Part shown: one piece after another, positions 43,282-53,002 of the stretch
Position numbering within the stretch: the stretch's first letter is position 1
Layout of the letters: each line of letters opens with the position of its first letter
Assembly: GCF_003131205.1 (NCBI RefSeq)
Contig: NZ_QFFY01000002.1
Span: 395,016 to 459,015, forward strand
From: Occallatibacter savannae
GTDB lineage: Bacteria; Acidobacteriota; Terriglobia; Terriglobales; Acidobacteriaceae
Direction: 5' to 3'
Length of the DNA stretch: 64,000 nt
Made by a program: the position numbers and the translations under genes
The notes under the pieces: model-generated
Seen by the model: the letters and a program-made list of their open reading frames with translations, nothing else
What the model was told of the DNA's origin: nothing
Database searches by the model: none

Positions 43282-45630
43282 TCAGGGGTGGATCTGCACC
43301 TGGTCTCCGGAGTACTCGACCCTGCGAGCCTGCGTGGATTCCAACGCTCCCGCTCCGTGGCTCTGCGCGACGACGATCACATTGAATGTGTGCTTCGCGA
43401 TCATGCCAGGGAATGAGCCCTGGCGAGCACCGATGGTCAGCGTCTTTGCGGTGTCGTCCCATTGCAACCGAATGGTTGCGTGCTGGCCCTTGGTGTAGTT
43501 GTAATTGTCGTTCTCGTCTTCATAGAGGGTGAAGTCACCGTCTGCGCCGGGATAGATGCGAATCTCGATGGGATCGGCCGGTTTCTGGGTGGACCACTCC
43601 ATCGCGGGGCCCAACGGAAGAATGGAACCGGCTCGAACGAATAGCGGCAGCTTGTCGAGCGGAGCCTCGGCATTGATGTATCTGGCGCCGTCCATCTTTG
43701 CACCCGTCCAGAAGTCGTACCACTCTGCTTTGGGCAGGTAGACACGGCGGCTTGTAGCGCCTTGCGTGGTGACGGGACTTACGAGGATCGCTGGGCCGAA
43801 GAGATATTCATCCCCGGTATCCTGGGCATCGACGTCGTCACGCCAGTCCATGACGAGAGGCCTCATCAGCGTGGCGCGATTGCTGGTGATCTGCCACGCC
43901 TGCGAGTAAATGTAGGGCAACAAGCGATAGCGGAGGTTGTCGTAATCGACCAGGATCTTCTGCGCGTCCGGTCCGTAGGACCAGAGTTCATTTTCGTCGG
44001 GGTAGCGAGTGCCGTGGACGCGGAAGATGGGCGAAAAGGCTCCGAACTGGAACCACCGGATGAAGAGCTCGCGGAACTTGGGATCGTTCAAGTTGCCGCC
44101 GGAGATGAAGCCGCCGATATCGGTAGTCCAGTAAGGATTGCCGGAGATGGAGTAGTTCAGACCAGCGGGAATCTGCCGCTTGAAAGTTTCCCAGTCGCTG
44201 AGGACGTCGCCTGACCACGCGGTCACGCCAAGACGCTGCGAGCCGGCGTACGCAGAGCGCGAGAGAATGAATACGCGCTTCTTGTCGGAGGCCGTCTGCT
44301 GGCCCTGCGAAACGCCCTCAGAGTGCCAAAGAGGGTAGATGTTCGCGTACCGCGCGCCTGAACCGATGTGCACCTTATGGTCGATTAGGATGTTGTCTTC
44401 GCGTCCTTCCGTCTCCGGCTCATCGGTGTCGAGCCACCACGCGTCGACGCCCTTGGCGAAAAGCGATGCATCGATGTTCTTCCAGTACTCGGCTCGAGCT
44501 TGCGGATTGGATGGGTCGTAAAGGGCTTGACCTAGCGGGTGGAATCCGCCGACCAGCGTCTTCGCAATGAACCAGCCATTCTTGTCGAACTGGTCGTAAA
44601 TGCTGGTTCCGGGGCGAAAGTACGGCCAGACGGACACCATCAAGTGAAAGTGTTGTTCATGCAGTTTATTGATCATGCCTTGCGGGTCAGGGTACTTCGA
44701 GTTCCACTTCATCTCGCCCATGGTGACCCACCAGAACCAGTCCTGCACGATGTTGTCCACAGGAATGTGAAGAGAGCGGTACTTCGCGGCAACTCCTTCA
44801 ATCTCCGCCTGCGATTGGTACTTGTTCTTGCATTGCCAGAACCCATAAGCCCATCGACCGAATAGCGGCACTTCTCCGGTTAGTTCGCGGTAGCGGCCGA
44901 TGATCTGGTCCACGCCGGGGCCATAAATGAAGTAGTAATCAATTCGATCGGCGACTTCTGCGCTGAGATATAGCGAGTGCACAAAACGGTTGTTGACGCG
45001 GCTACGCGAAGGGTTGTTCCAGAAGATGCCGTATCCGTTTGTGGAAACCAGAAGGGGAACAGCTATCTCTGTATTCTCCTGTGATAGGTCGACGGTCTCA
45101 CCGCGGTAATTCCACACACCGGCCTGATGCTGGCCGAGGCCGTAGAGACCTTCGTGAGAGCCGTAGATTGCGAAGAAGGATTCAGCGTGATGTGTCTTCT
45201 CGCCGTTTACCTCCACAGGCCTGAGCGAGCGGTATGCCTCCGTGGTCAGCTGTTGCCCCGCGGCATCCTCATAGCGCAAGGCGCCGGATTCCCGTTCTAC
45301 GACAATCTTGAGCTTCGCGGTGGAGAGGGTGATGGTCTTTTCGTCAGAGGCCAGGTCGAAGGTTGCAGCCGGCCAGTCTTTTTTGACCACGACGTTGTCG
45401 GACGGGTGGGATTCGGTCTTCTCGAGGGGCAAGTAGGTCACATGGAGGAGGTCAGGAGCGTCCACCTCAAGCCGAAGTGTTCCGGCTTGCTGATGTATCT
45501 CCACTCCATTGGTCTGTTTCTCGAAAGACACTACCGGATTCGGCGGGTTCCATTGCGCGCCAGCACGAGCCTCTATGAGCGGGAAGGCCAAGAGGAGGAG
45601 AGGCAGCCAGAAGCCTTTCATTTTGCGCAT
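43282..45630 (-). CDS. GH31 alpha-xylosidase (XylS-like), exported, 782 aa
   Basis: Family GH31. The catalytic nucleophile is D401 in AWWLDTDEPE, with the acid/base Asp further on in AWSGDVLSDWE; GRWAYGFWQCKNKYQ and DNIVQDWFWW are further GH31 signatures. The substitution pattern around WLDTDEPE resembles alpha-xylosidases that remove xylose from xyloglucan oligosaccharides. A signal peptide (GFWLPLLLLAFPLIEARAGA) predicts export. N-terminal galactose-mutarotase-like and C-terminal beta domains are in the expected places. ATG 45630 has GGAAAGG upstream. Together with the xylose-type transporter it suggests xyloglucan use. Confidence 0.9.
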   Translation of the reverse strand: MRKMKGFWLPLLLLAFPLIEARAGAQWNPPNPVVSFEKQTNGVEIHQQAGTLRLEVDAPDLLHVTYLPLEKTESHPSDNVVVKKDWPAATFDLASDEKTITLSTAKLKIVVERESGALRYEDAAGQQLTTEAYRSLRPVEVNGEKTHHAESFFAIYGSHEGLYGLGQHQAGVWNYRGETVDLSQENTEIAVPLLVSTNGYGIFWNNPSRSRVNNRFVHSLYLSAEVADRIDYYFIYGPGVDQIIGRYRELTGEVPLFGRWAYGFWQCKNKYQSQAEIEGVAAKYRSLHIPVDNIVQDWFWWVTMGEMKWNSKYPDPQGMINKLHEQHFHLMVSVWPYFRPGTSIYDQFDKNGWFIAKTLVGGFHPLGQALYDPSNPQARAEYWKNIDASLFAKGVDAWWLDTDEPETEGREDNILIDHKVHIGSGARYANIYPLWHSEGVSQGQQTASDKKRVFILSRSAYAGSQRLGVTAWSGDVLSDWETFKRQIPAGLNYSISGNPYWTTDIGGFISGGNLNDPKFRELFIRWFQFGAFSPIFRVHGTRYPDENELWSYGPDAQKILVDYDNLRYRLLPYIYSQAWQITSNRATLMRPLVMDWRDDVDAQDTGDEYLFGPAILVSPVTTQGATSRRVYLPKAEWYDFWTGAKMDGARYINAEAPLDKLPLFVRAGSILPLGPAMEWSTQKPADPIEIRIYPGADGDFTLYEDENDNYNYTKGQHATIRLQWDDTAKTLTIGARQGSFPGMIAKHTFNVIVVAQSHGAGALESTQARRVEYSGDQVQIHP

Positions 45631-45831
45631 GAATACCTTTCCTTATTCGATCCGATTTGCAGGCGCCTCAAGTGTACCTCCCGGTACTCCTCTGAATTTC
45701 TTCAGGGCTGACTCGACCGAGCCCCGGGGAAGGTGTGCCGGTGGAATGACCCGAAGGTGGCACGTATTCGCCGGCGATTTCTGCCGAAACTGCGGTACAC
45801 TGCCAACGATTCCGTTCCCAAGGTAAAACTC

Positions 45832-47802
45832 ATGCGGCTGAAACACCTGCTGTTTTCGCTCTGTTGCCTTCCTGTCGCCTTCACATCACAGCTTCGAGCT
45901 CAGTTCCCGGCGCCGACGAAAGAAGAGCTCGAGATGACATCCGATCCGAAAGCACCCGGAGCAGATGCGGTCTACTTCTATCGGGAAGAGACTACCGACG
46001 ACAGTCTTCACTATCACTCGGTGTACGCGCGGATCAAGGTGCTCAGTGAGAAGGGGAAGGAATTGGCCACAGTCCGCATTCCTTATGAGCGTCACAACTT
46101 CAAGGTGACCGACATCAAGGGACGCACAATTCACTCGGATGGCACAGCGGTCCCGCTGACAACTAAGCCGTCAGATCTAGTGGATGTGAAGACAAAAGAG
46201 GTGCAGATCAATACAGCGGTGTTCACGCTTCCTAGCGTTGAGGTTGGTAGCATTCTCGAATACAAATTCCAGATCCGGTACGAAGACAATGTAGTCAACT
46301 CCCCGGACTGGGATGTTCAGCAGCCGTACTTCGTGCATAAGGCGCACTACGCGTTTCTGCCGGCGAAGGGTATGTATGTAATCACGAATAGCCGTGGTGA
46401 AGCACTGAACAGATTGATGTATGGGTCGGTGGGCGGTATCGGAGAAAAAGTATCGCATAAGATCACAGGCGGTTATGAGCTGGATCTCACGGACATACCC
46501 GCTATTCCGTCGGAAGACTGGATGCCTCCGCAGAATAGTGTGAACTGGAGACTGCAGTTCTATTACACGCAGTACGCGACAGGCGCCGAGTTCTGGCAGA
46601 AGGAGGGCAATCGGTGGCAGAAAGAGGCAGACCACTTTGCTGAGCCAACGAAAGCGCTCAGGGAGTCAGTGACGCAGATCGTCGCTGCCAATGATAGCGA
46701 TGATCAGAAATCGCGCAAGATCTACGCCGCGGTCATGAAGCTGGACAATACGGACTTCACCCGTGAAAAGAGCAAGGCTGAACTCAAAAGCGAAAAGCTG
46801 AAGCAGGTCAAAGACGCCGAAGACGTATGGAAGCAGAAGAGCGGCTCTTCCGATGAACTAGCGCTTCTGTATATTGCGTTGGCACGAGCGGCAGGGCTGC
46901 ACGCTTATCCGATGCAGATCGTAAACCGCAACCACGCGATCTTTGATCCGACTTTGATGTCGACTTCGCAACTCGACGATTACGTGGCGATCGTTTCGAT
47001 CGACGGTAAAGACGTCTACCTCGATCCCGGGCAGAAGATGTGTCCATATGGGGTTTTGCATTGGAAGCACATGCTGGCTTCCGGGTTCCGTGAGAGCGAT
47101 AAGGGCTTGGGCGCAGGGACTACACCCGCGACGCCTTACACGACGAACCTCGTGGATCGGATTGCGGATCTCACGATCGATCCGTCCGGCAACGTCAAAG
47201 GCACCATACGCTTCATTTTGCGCGGGCAGGAGGCTCTCCACTGGCGCCAGCTGAGCTTGAGAACTGACGAGAACGAGGTGAAGAAACAGTTCAACGAGGA
47301 GATTCGCAGAGAATTGCCTGAGGGTGTCCAGGCTGACTTCAATCACTTTTTGGGCCTTCCTGACTATGAGTCGAACCTGCTGGCGATGGTGGATGTTTCG
47401 GGGACGCTGGCTAATGTGACTGGGAAGCACCTGATCCTGCCGGAAGAGTTCTTTGGTGCGCACGCAGGGCATCCGTTTGTATCGCAGGACAAGAGGATGA
47501 CCCCTATCGACGTTCACTTTGCGCTGATGAAGCAGGATGCGGTGACCTACCACGTTCCCGCCGAATTCACGATCGAGAATCCGCCGGCGCCCGCCAGCAT
47601 TGGCTGGGCGAATCACGCAGCCTTCAAGTCATCTTCAACAGTGAAGGGAAATGACATCGTCGCGACGCGGACAATCGGCTATAACTACACGGTCCTGGAC
47701 AGTAAGGAATACGGGGATCTCCACGACTTCTACCAGAAGGTAGCGGCTGCGGATCAACAGCAAATCGTTCTGACCAGATCGCAGACAGCCAGAGGGAACT
47801 GA
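45832..47802 (+). CDS. exported DUF3857/transglutaminase-like protein with degenerate active site, 656 aa
   Basis: Signal peptide (LLFSLCCLPVAFTS), DUF3857 domain (about 50-270), then a transglutaminase-like fold. In this family the catalytic Cys lies in G-x-C-x3-A; here the motif is G338-S-S340-D-E-L-A, so Ser replaces Cys, and the segment that should carry the His reads LDDYVAIV without it. The Asp of YLDPG remains. Hence it is probably a non-catalytic partner, perhaps of the next gene product, which keeps all three residues. ATG 45832 is preceded by AAGGT; an upstream in-frame start would precede the signal peptide with an unsuitable segment. The next gene starts 1 base after its stop. Confidence 0.82.
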   Translation: MRLKHLLFSLCCLPVAFTSQLRAQFPAPTKEELEMTSDPKAPGADAVYFYREETTDDSLHYHSVYARIKVLSEKGKELATVRIPYERHNFKVTDIKGRTIHSDGTAVPLTTKPSDLVDVKTKEVQINTAVFTLPSVEVGSILEYKFQIRYEDNVVNSPDWDVQQPYFVHKAHYAFLPAKGMYVITNSRGEALNRLMYGSVGGIGEKVSHKITGGYELDLTDIPAIPSEDWMPPQNSVNWRLQFYYTQYATGAEFWQKEGNRWQKEADHFAEPTKALRESVTQIVAANDSDDQKSRKIYAAVMKLDNTDFTREKSKAELKSEKLKQVKDAEDVWKQKSGSSDELALLYIALARAAGLHAYPMQIVNRNHAIFDPTLMSTSQLDDYVAIVSIDGKDVYLDPGQKMCPYGVLHWKHMLASGFRESDKGLGAGTTPATPYTTNLVDRIADLTIDPSGNVKGTIRFILRGQEALHWRQLSLRTDENEVKKQFNEEIRRELPEGVQADFNHFLGLPDYESNLLAMVDVSGTLANVTGKHLILPEEFFGAHAGHPFVSQDKRMTPIDVHFALMKQDAVTYHVPAEFTIENPPAPASIGWANHAAFKSSSTVKGNDIVATRTIGYNYTVLDSKEYGDLHDFYQKVAAADQQQIVLTRSQTARGN

Positions 47803-47803
47803 G

Positions 47804-49783
47804 ATGAGAGGGGGCCATCTTCTTCATCCAGTGCTTGCAATTGCCGTCGTTGCCGCATTTCCGATGCAGGCACGGTCGGGGATATTTGGCAAGAATCAGC
47901 CATTGCCGGATTGGGCCGTGCAGGCAAATAAGACTCGCACGCCGGATTATGTCAAAGATGCATCGGCCGTGATCCTTTACGACGAGTACGTTGAAGCCAT
48001 TGACGCGACCGGCAGACCGACCGAACGAGAACGGCAGGCTATTCGCATTCTGAAGCCCCAGGGCCGACATAATACCTGCGCCGTTGGTTACGACGTGGAT
48101 GAAAAGATCAACTACTTCCGTGTGTGGACTGTCGCAGCAGATGAGAAGCAGTACATGGCGCAGGACACCGATTTTGTGGAGGCGGGTGACACTCAGATTC
48201 CTGTGATGCTCTCGACGTATAAGGAACGGATCGCGCATCCGCCGGCCGTTGATGTAGGGGCGACGGTGTTTTGTGAGTCGGAAGAGGTTCTGCGCCCGTA
48301 CATGCATGAGAAGGTGTGGCGCATCCAGAATGGGATTCCGGTTGTCTTTCAGGCGTTAGAGATCGACTTGCCGCAGGGTGGACACCATGCAGAGGCGTGG
48401 CATAGCTTCAAGGCGGTGCCGGGTGTGGAGGTGGCTCCGGGACATTGGCGCTGGGAGGTCAGGGATATGCCGGCGCTGGACCTGCGGGATATACCATCCC
48501 ATCCCGAGTGGGAAGCCCTGGCGGCACGCATGAGTGTGCAGTGGGGCGATGCGGCGGTGGAGGGGAAGGAGAACGAGTGGAAGGCGGTGGGCGCGTGGGT
48601 AACCGGCCTGGAAGCTGACCGGCCGCAGCCGTCGCCGGAGATTACGGCCTTCACGCAATCGCTCATCGCGGGCGCTCCTGATTTCTACTCAAAGCTCAGC
48701 CGGATTACGGAGAATATCCAGAAGAATATTCGATATTTCGTCGTATCGCGGGGTATCAGCGGCTTCCAGGCTAACCACGCAGGAGATATCTTCCGGAACC
48801 GCTATGGGGATTGCAAAGACAAGACGACGCTGCTGATTTCGATGCTGCGCGTGGCGGGGATCAACGCCTATTACATGCCGGTGGACGACCGGCGAGGCAT
48901 CGTCGATCCAGAAGTTCCGTCGATCTACGGCAATCACATGATTGCCGCGATTGAAGTACCCGCAGACGTGAACGACTCACGGTTGATGGCATTGGCAAAG
49001 GGACACGACGGCAGGCGATATCTGATCTTTGATCCTACGAACGAGCGGACGCCTGTCGGGAACCTTCCGGCTTATCTGCAGGGGAGCTACGGGATTCTCT
49101 CCGCCGGGCCGGCAAGCCAGGTACTTGCTTTGCCGATATTACCTCCTGAAGGGAATGGAAATGAGCGGAAGGGATCATTCACGCTTGGTGCGGATGGAGC
49201 TCTGACCGGGCAGGTGGACGTGACACACGGAGGTTCCGGCGGCGCGGAGCTTCGCCTGTCGCTGAAGGACTCTGACGAGAAGGAGCGCCGCCAGGCGCTC
49301 GAGAACTCCGTGGCGCATGATGTTCCTGGCGTGGTTCTGAACTCCTTCCAGTATGTGCAGCCGGCTGAACTCGACAAGCCGATGGAACTGCACTATAAGT
49401 TCACGGCAGCGCAATATGCGCACAGTGCTGGACCCTTGCTCCTTGTGCGGCCGCGAGTGGTCGGTTCGGATGCCATGGCATTCAATGACAAGCTTCGAAC
49501 TGTTCCCATTGATCTGAATGCGACGGGGAGATGGCGCGACAGCTTCGACATCGCGCTGCCGGCAGGCTATGTGGTCGACGAGACGCCAGATCCGGTGAGT
49601 CTAGATCTGGATTTCGCGAGCTATCACTCGACGGTGACCGTGAAGGCCGATCAGCTGCATTATGAGCGCGAGCTGGTGGTCAAGCAGGTAGAGCTGCCAG
49701 CGTCACGGGTTGCTGATTTCCGGAAGCTGGAGAGCGCAATCCTCATGGACGAGAAGGGGACGGCGGTTCTGAAGAAGCAATAG
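47804..49783 (+). CDS. exported DUF3857/transglutaminase-like protein, intact triad, 659 aa
   Basis: Paralogue of the preceding gene. A signal peptide is followed by a DUF3857 domain and a transglutaminase-like fold with a complete triad: C337 in YGDCKDKTTLL, H378 in GNHMIAAIEV and D410 in LIFDPT. Such proteins may act as cysteine proteases or amide-forming enzymes in the periplasm; the substrate is unknown. Start at ATG 47804 with AGAGGG inside the previous gene's end, so translation is coupled. A GC-rich terminator hairpin follows. Confidence 0.85.
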   Translation: MRGGHLLHPVLAIAVVAAFPMQARSGIFGKNQPLPDWAVQANKTRTPDYVKDASAVILYDEYVEAIDATGRPTERERQAIRILKPQGRHNTCAVGYDVDEKINYFRVWTVAADEKQYMAQDTDFVEAGDTQIPVMLSTYKERIAHPPAVDVGATVFCESEEVLRPYMHEKVWRIQNGIPVVFQALEIDLPQGGHHAEAWHSFKAVPGVEVAPGHWRWEVRDMPALDLRDIPSHPEWEALAARMSVQWGDAAVEGKENEWKAVGAWVTGLEADRPQPSPEITAFTQSLIAGAPDFYSKLSRITENIQKNIRYFVVSRGISGFQANHAGDIFRNRYGDCKDKTTLLISMLRVAGINAYYMPVDDRRGIVDPEVPSIYGNHMIAAIEVPADVNDSRLMALAKGHDGRRYLIFDPTNERTPVGNLPAYLQGSYGILSAGPASQVLALPILPPEGNGNERKGSFTLGADGALTGQVDVTHGGSGGAELRLSLKDSDEKERRQALENSVAHDVPGVVLNSFQYVQPAELDKPMELHYKFTAAQYAHSAGPLLLVRPRVVGSDAMAFNDKLRTVPIDLNATGRWRDSFDIALPAGYVVDETPDPVSLDLDFASYHSTVTVKADQLHYERELVVKQVELPASRVADFRKLESAILMDEKGTAVLKKQ

Positions 49784-49805
49784 ATCTCAGACATCGATGG
49801 GAACA

Positions 49806-49826
49806 GGCCGCGCGTTCAGCGCGGCC
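49806..49826 (+). terminator. terminator-like hairpin
   Basis: GGCCGCGC and GCGCGGCC pair perfectly (8 bp) around the 5-base loop GTTCA, 22 bases beyond the stop of the second transglutaminase-like gene. The T tail is short, so termination may be partial. Confidence 0.6.
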
Positions 49827-49915
49827 GTCCTGTTGATGGAAGCATCCCTTGCGAGCCGTGCCGCAACTTGTATCGAGAGGTCGGGTGGGGTAGAGCTTTG
49901 CTCTAGTCTTGACGT

Positions 49916-52471
49916 ATGAACGATCGCGAATTGCTGGCGCAGATTGGGCGTTCCGCCGGAGGCAAAGCCGGTTACAAGCAGCTGGTGCGGGAACTTGGAC
50001 TTGGCGGAGGGCGCGAGCGCCGGCTGCTGCTGGAGCAACTGGCCCGCATGACCGCACGCGGCGATCTGGTCAAGACAGACCGGGAGCACTGGAGTCTTCC
50101 GAGGAAGACAACGGGAGGATCGCGCGAGAACCTGGTTGCGGGGCGTCTCGATCTGCACCGGGATGGGTACGGGTTTGTGCGGCCGAACGCACGACAAGGC
50201 GCGGGGAAAGAGGATGATGTCTTTATCCCGCCGGACGAGATCAACGGAGCCATGCAGGGTGATCAGGTTCTGGTTGAGCTTGCGCCGCCTCGCGCGGATG
50301 GCCGGAGGCTCGGACGCATTGCCCGGATTCTCGAACGCCGCAATCCTACCGTCGTCGGTATCTTTCATTACGCGAGATCGGATCGCGAGCAGGGACACAA
50401 GCTCGTTCCTTTCGACGAGAGGATGACACAGCCGATCGTTATTCCTCGCGGCCAGGAGATTCCACCGGAGGCAAAGGACGATAATCCGCACCGGGTGATT
50501 GGGCGTGAAGCGGCGGCTGCTGCGCACTACGACGACCTCGAGGGGCTGGTGGTGGATGTGGAGATCACGAGCTGGCCCACTCCGACGCGTCCGGCGGTCG
50601 GGCGTGTGGTTGAAGTACTCGGCGATCCGGATGACTTCGGCGTGGACGTGGAGATGATGATCCGTAAGCACCAGCTTCCGCGGGTGTTTCCGGAGAAGGT
50701 TCTTGCCGAGGCACGCGCTGTGGCTTTCGTGGACGAGGTGGAGGTGAACCGGCGGCAGGACTTTCGCAATTTTCCAATTGTGACGATTGATGGTGAGACT
50801 GCACGGGACTTCGACGACGCTGTGCTGGTGAACGAAAGGCCGGACGGAGGGTTTGAACTGCATGTTCACATCGCCGATGTGGCGGAGTACGTTGGAGCGG
50901 GAACTGATCTGGATCTGGAAGCGCGCATACGGGGAACAAGCGTCTACTTTCCGGATCGCGCCATTCCGATGCTTCCGCAGGAGCTGTCGACCGATGTTTG
51001 CAGCTTGCGTCCGAAAGAAGATCGGCTGGTACTGAGTTGCGTAATGCAGCTGACTTCGAACGGACGGGTTGAAAGCTTCAAGATTTCGGAAGGAGTGATC
51101 CGGTCGGCTGAGCGAATGACGTACACCGATGTGCACGCGATTCTCGACGGCGATGCAAAGACGCGGGCGCGATACGAAGGCCTGGTCCCGAATTTCGAGC
51201 GGATGAAGCGGCTCGCATTGCTGATGAACAAGCGCCGCGAGGAACGTGGGTCCATCGATTTCGATCTGCCGGAGCCGGTGATCGAGTTTGACGAGCAGGG
51301 GCAGATGCGCGGCGTGACTCGGGCAGAGCGGACGTGGGCGAATCGGCTGATCGAGGAGTTCATGCTCGCGGCGAACGAGTGCGTGGCTACATGGCTTGAA
51401 GACCTCGGCGTTCCGTCGCTTTATCGAATTCATGAAAAGCCTGATCCTCGGCGCGTTGTTCAGTTTGAGGAACTGGCTGCGAGCTTCGGATATACGCTCG
51501 GGCTCGGAGCGCTGCCGGTGAAGCGCGTGCAGACTCGCGGAGACCGGAGAGAGGCACAGCGGAGCGGGCGACAGGCGAGGACCCATGAGGTGCCGGAAGA
51601 CATTGCAGTTACGCCGAAGATGTATCAGAAGCTTGCGGCGCGTGTGGAAGGCAAGCCGGAAGAGCGCATTCTGAGCTACCTGATGCTGCGGTCGCTGAGC
51701 CAGGCACGCTACTCGGAGATCAATGAGGGGCACTTCGCGCTTGCGGCTCCGACGTATACGCACTTCACTTCGCCGATCCGGCGCTATCCGGATCTGATCG
51801 TTCATCGCATCACGAAGGCGTTGCTGCGTGCCGGCGTTGATGGACGCGGCGAAGTGGCTGAAGGGCGACATGCATCTCCGTGGACTCATCCCAACGAGGG
51901 ACTCAAGGGGTTAGTCATCCATCATGGCAAGAAGCGACACGATGGAGGAAGCTTTCGTGGTGAGCCTCCGATTGCGGAGGCAGAGCTGGCGCAGATCGCC
52001 GAAGAGTCGAGCCAAGCTGAACGACGCGCGGCTGAGGCGGAACGCGAGCTGGTGGAGTGGAAGAAGGTTCGCTTCATGCAGGATCGCGTGGGCGAAGAGT
52101 TTGCCGGGCTGGTGCTGAATCCGACAAAGTATGGGATGTTTGTTGAGCTGACGGATCTCTTTGTTGAAGGTCTCGTGCCGATCGAGAGCCTTCGCGACGA
52201 TCGCTATACCTGGCGCGAGAACACGCACGAGATCGTGGGTGAGCGTTGGGGCAGGCGATTTCGGGCGGGAGATCGCGTGCAGGTTGTGCTGGACCGCATT
52301 CTTGCGCAGGAGCGGAGGCTTCAGTTCTCGATCGCGGAGGAAGGGATTCCGCTCACGGGCAAGAAGCAGCCCAAAGCTCCGAAGAAGACGAAGCGAAAAA
52401 GTCCAGAACAGGCAATTGGTTCACAGCGAAAGAAAAGCAGGTTTGCGAACAAGCGCGGACGGAGGCGGTAA
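49916..52471 (+). CDS. rnr: ribonuclease R (RNB-family 3'-5' exoribonuclease), 851 aa
   Basis: Processive degradation of structured RNA and mRNA turnover. Domain order is that of RNase R: N-terminal winged-helix (LLAQIGRSAGGKAGYKQLVREL), cold-shock domains (GRLDLHRDGYGFVRP), the RNB catalytic core with the metal-binding Asp cluster in TIDGETARDFDDAV, HVHIADVAEYV and the YTHFTSPIRRYPDLIVHR motif, then an S1 domain (VGEEFAGLVLNPTKYGMFVEL). The C-terminus is a Lys/Arg-rich tail. Between the RNB core and S1 there is an insert of about 50 residues rich in Gly and His. Length is typical. Confidence 0.95.
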   Translation: MNDRELLAQIGRSAGGKAGYKQLVRELGLGGGRERRLLLEQLARMTARGDLVKTDREHWSLPRKTTGGSRENLVAGRLDLHRDGYGFVRPNARQGAGKEDDVFIPPDEINGAMQGDQVLVELAPPRADGRRLGRIARILERRNPTVVGIFHYARSDREQGHKLVPFDERMTQPIVIPRGQEIPPEAKDDNPHRVIGREAAAAAHYDDLEGLVVDVEITSWPTPTRPAVGRVVEVLGDPDDFGVDVEMMIRKHQLPRVFPEKVLAEARAVAFVDEVEVNRRQDFRNFPIVTIDGETARDFDDAVLVNERPDGGFELHVHIADVAEYVGAGTDLDLEARIRGTSVYFPDRAIPMLPQELSTDVCSLRPKEDRLVLSCVMQLTSNGRVESFKISEGVIRSAERMTYTDVHAILDGDAKTRARYEGLVPNFERMKRLALLMNKRREERGSIDFDLPEPVIEFDEQGQMRGVTRAERTWANRLIEEFMLAANECVATWLEDLGVPSLYRIHEKPDPRRVVQFEELAASFGYTLGLGALPVKRVQTRGDRREAQRSGRQARTHEVPEDIAVTPKMYQKLAARVEGKPEERILSYLMLRSLSQARYSEINEGHFALAAPTYTHFTSPIRRYPDLIVHRITKALLRAGVDGRGEVAEGRHASPWTHPNEGLKGLVIHHGKKRHDGGSFRGEPPIAEAELAQIAEESSQAERRAAEAERELVEWKKVRFMQDRVGEEFAGLVLNPTKYGMFVELTDLFVEGLVPIESLRDDRYTWRENTHEIVGERWGRRFRAGDRVQVVLDRILAQERRLQFSIAEEGIPLTGKKQPKAPKKTKRKSPEQAIGSQRKKSRFANKRGRRR

Positions 52472-52500
52472 GACTTCTTTGCCGCCTCGATGAAGTGCGA

Positions 52501-52917
52501 CTACTTCAATGAGAGCTTTTCAGCGAGGCGCCCGATGATGGGAAGCCTCATGGCTTTGCCACTCGCGGCCTTGATGACACAGGCGAGCCAAAGAACGAAC
52601 CAGAACAGAAACATGAGCCGCATCGAGTAAGCAAGCGCTGCGGTTCCAATGAGAGGCGTGACCAGCGCGACGGCGCCTACGACGATGTCCGAGGCGAAGG
52701 CCGCCATGCTGAGCAGGATGGATTGCCACGCGTGGAAGCGGAGGTTCCGGTCGTCTTTATAGGGCGAAACGACGAGAAAGACGCCGGCCGGCAGGAACGT
52801 GAAGTAGGAGATGGCGCCGGCTGCTTTATAGGAAAGCGCAGGCTTGTCCATGACCGTTATTTCCGATCCTTCCGGAGCAAAGCTACTGGTTGTGAGACTG
52901 CGCGTAGGAGTTCCCAT
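52501..52917 (-). CDS. small membrane protein, DUF4870-like, 138 aa
   Basis: After a polar N-terminus, three or four hydrophobic segments follow the DUF4870/Tic20-like pattern: AGAISYFTFLPAGVFLVVSPYKDDRNLRFHAWQSILL, then two helices and a final LFWFVLWLACVIKAASGK. The RFHAWQS motif is characteristic. Inner membrane, function unknown. ATG 52917 lacks a strong binding site; the internal ATG (MDKPALSYKAAG) is an alternative start. It is convergent with rnr. Confidence 0.75.
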   Translation of the reverse strand: MGTPTRSLTTSSFAPEGSEITVMDKPALSYKAAGAISYFTFLPAGVFLVVSPYKDDRNLRFHAWQSILLSMAAFASDIVVGAVALVTPLIGTAALAYSMRLMFLFWFVLWLACVIKAASGKAMRLPIIGRLAEKLSLK

Positions 52918-53002
52918 GATTGTTCTAAATCAAGAAAAACGCGGACGCGATGTCGAGGTCAAGCGGGATGTGTGAGCTGACCGCTCTTTAGTACTGTGGC
53001 GC

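Noticed and set aside
49787..51889. 700-codon minus frame
   Set aside because: Antisense to RNase R with Arg/His/Leu-rich composition and no domain.
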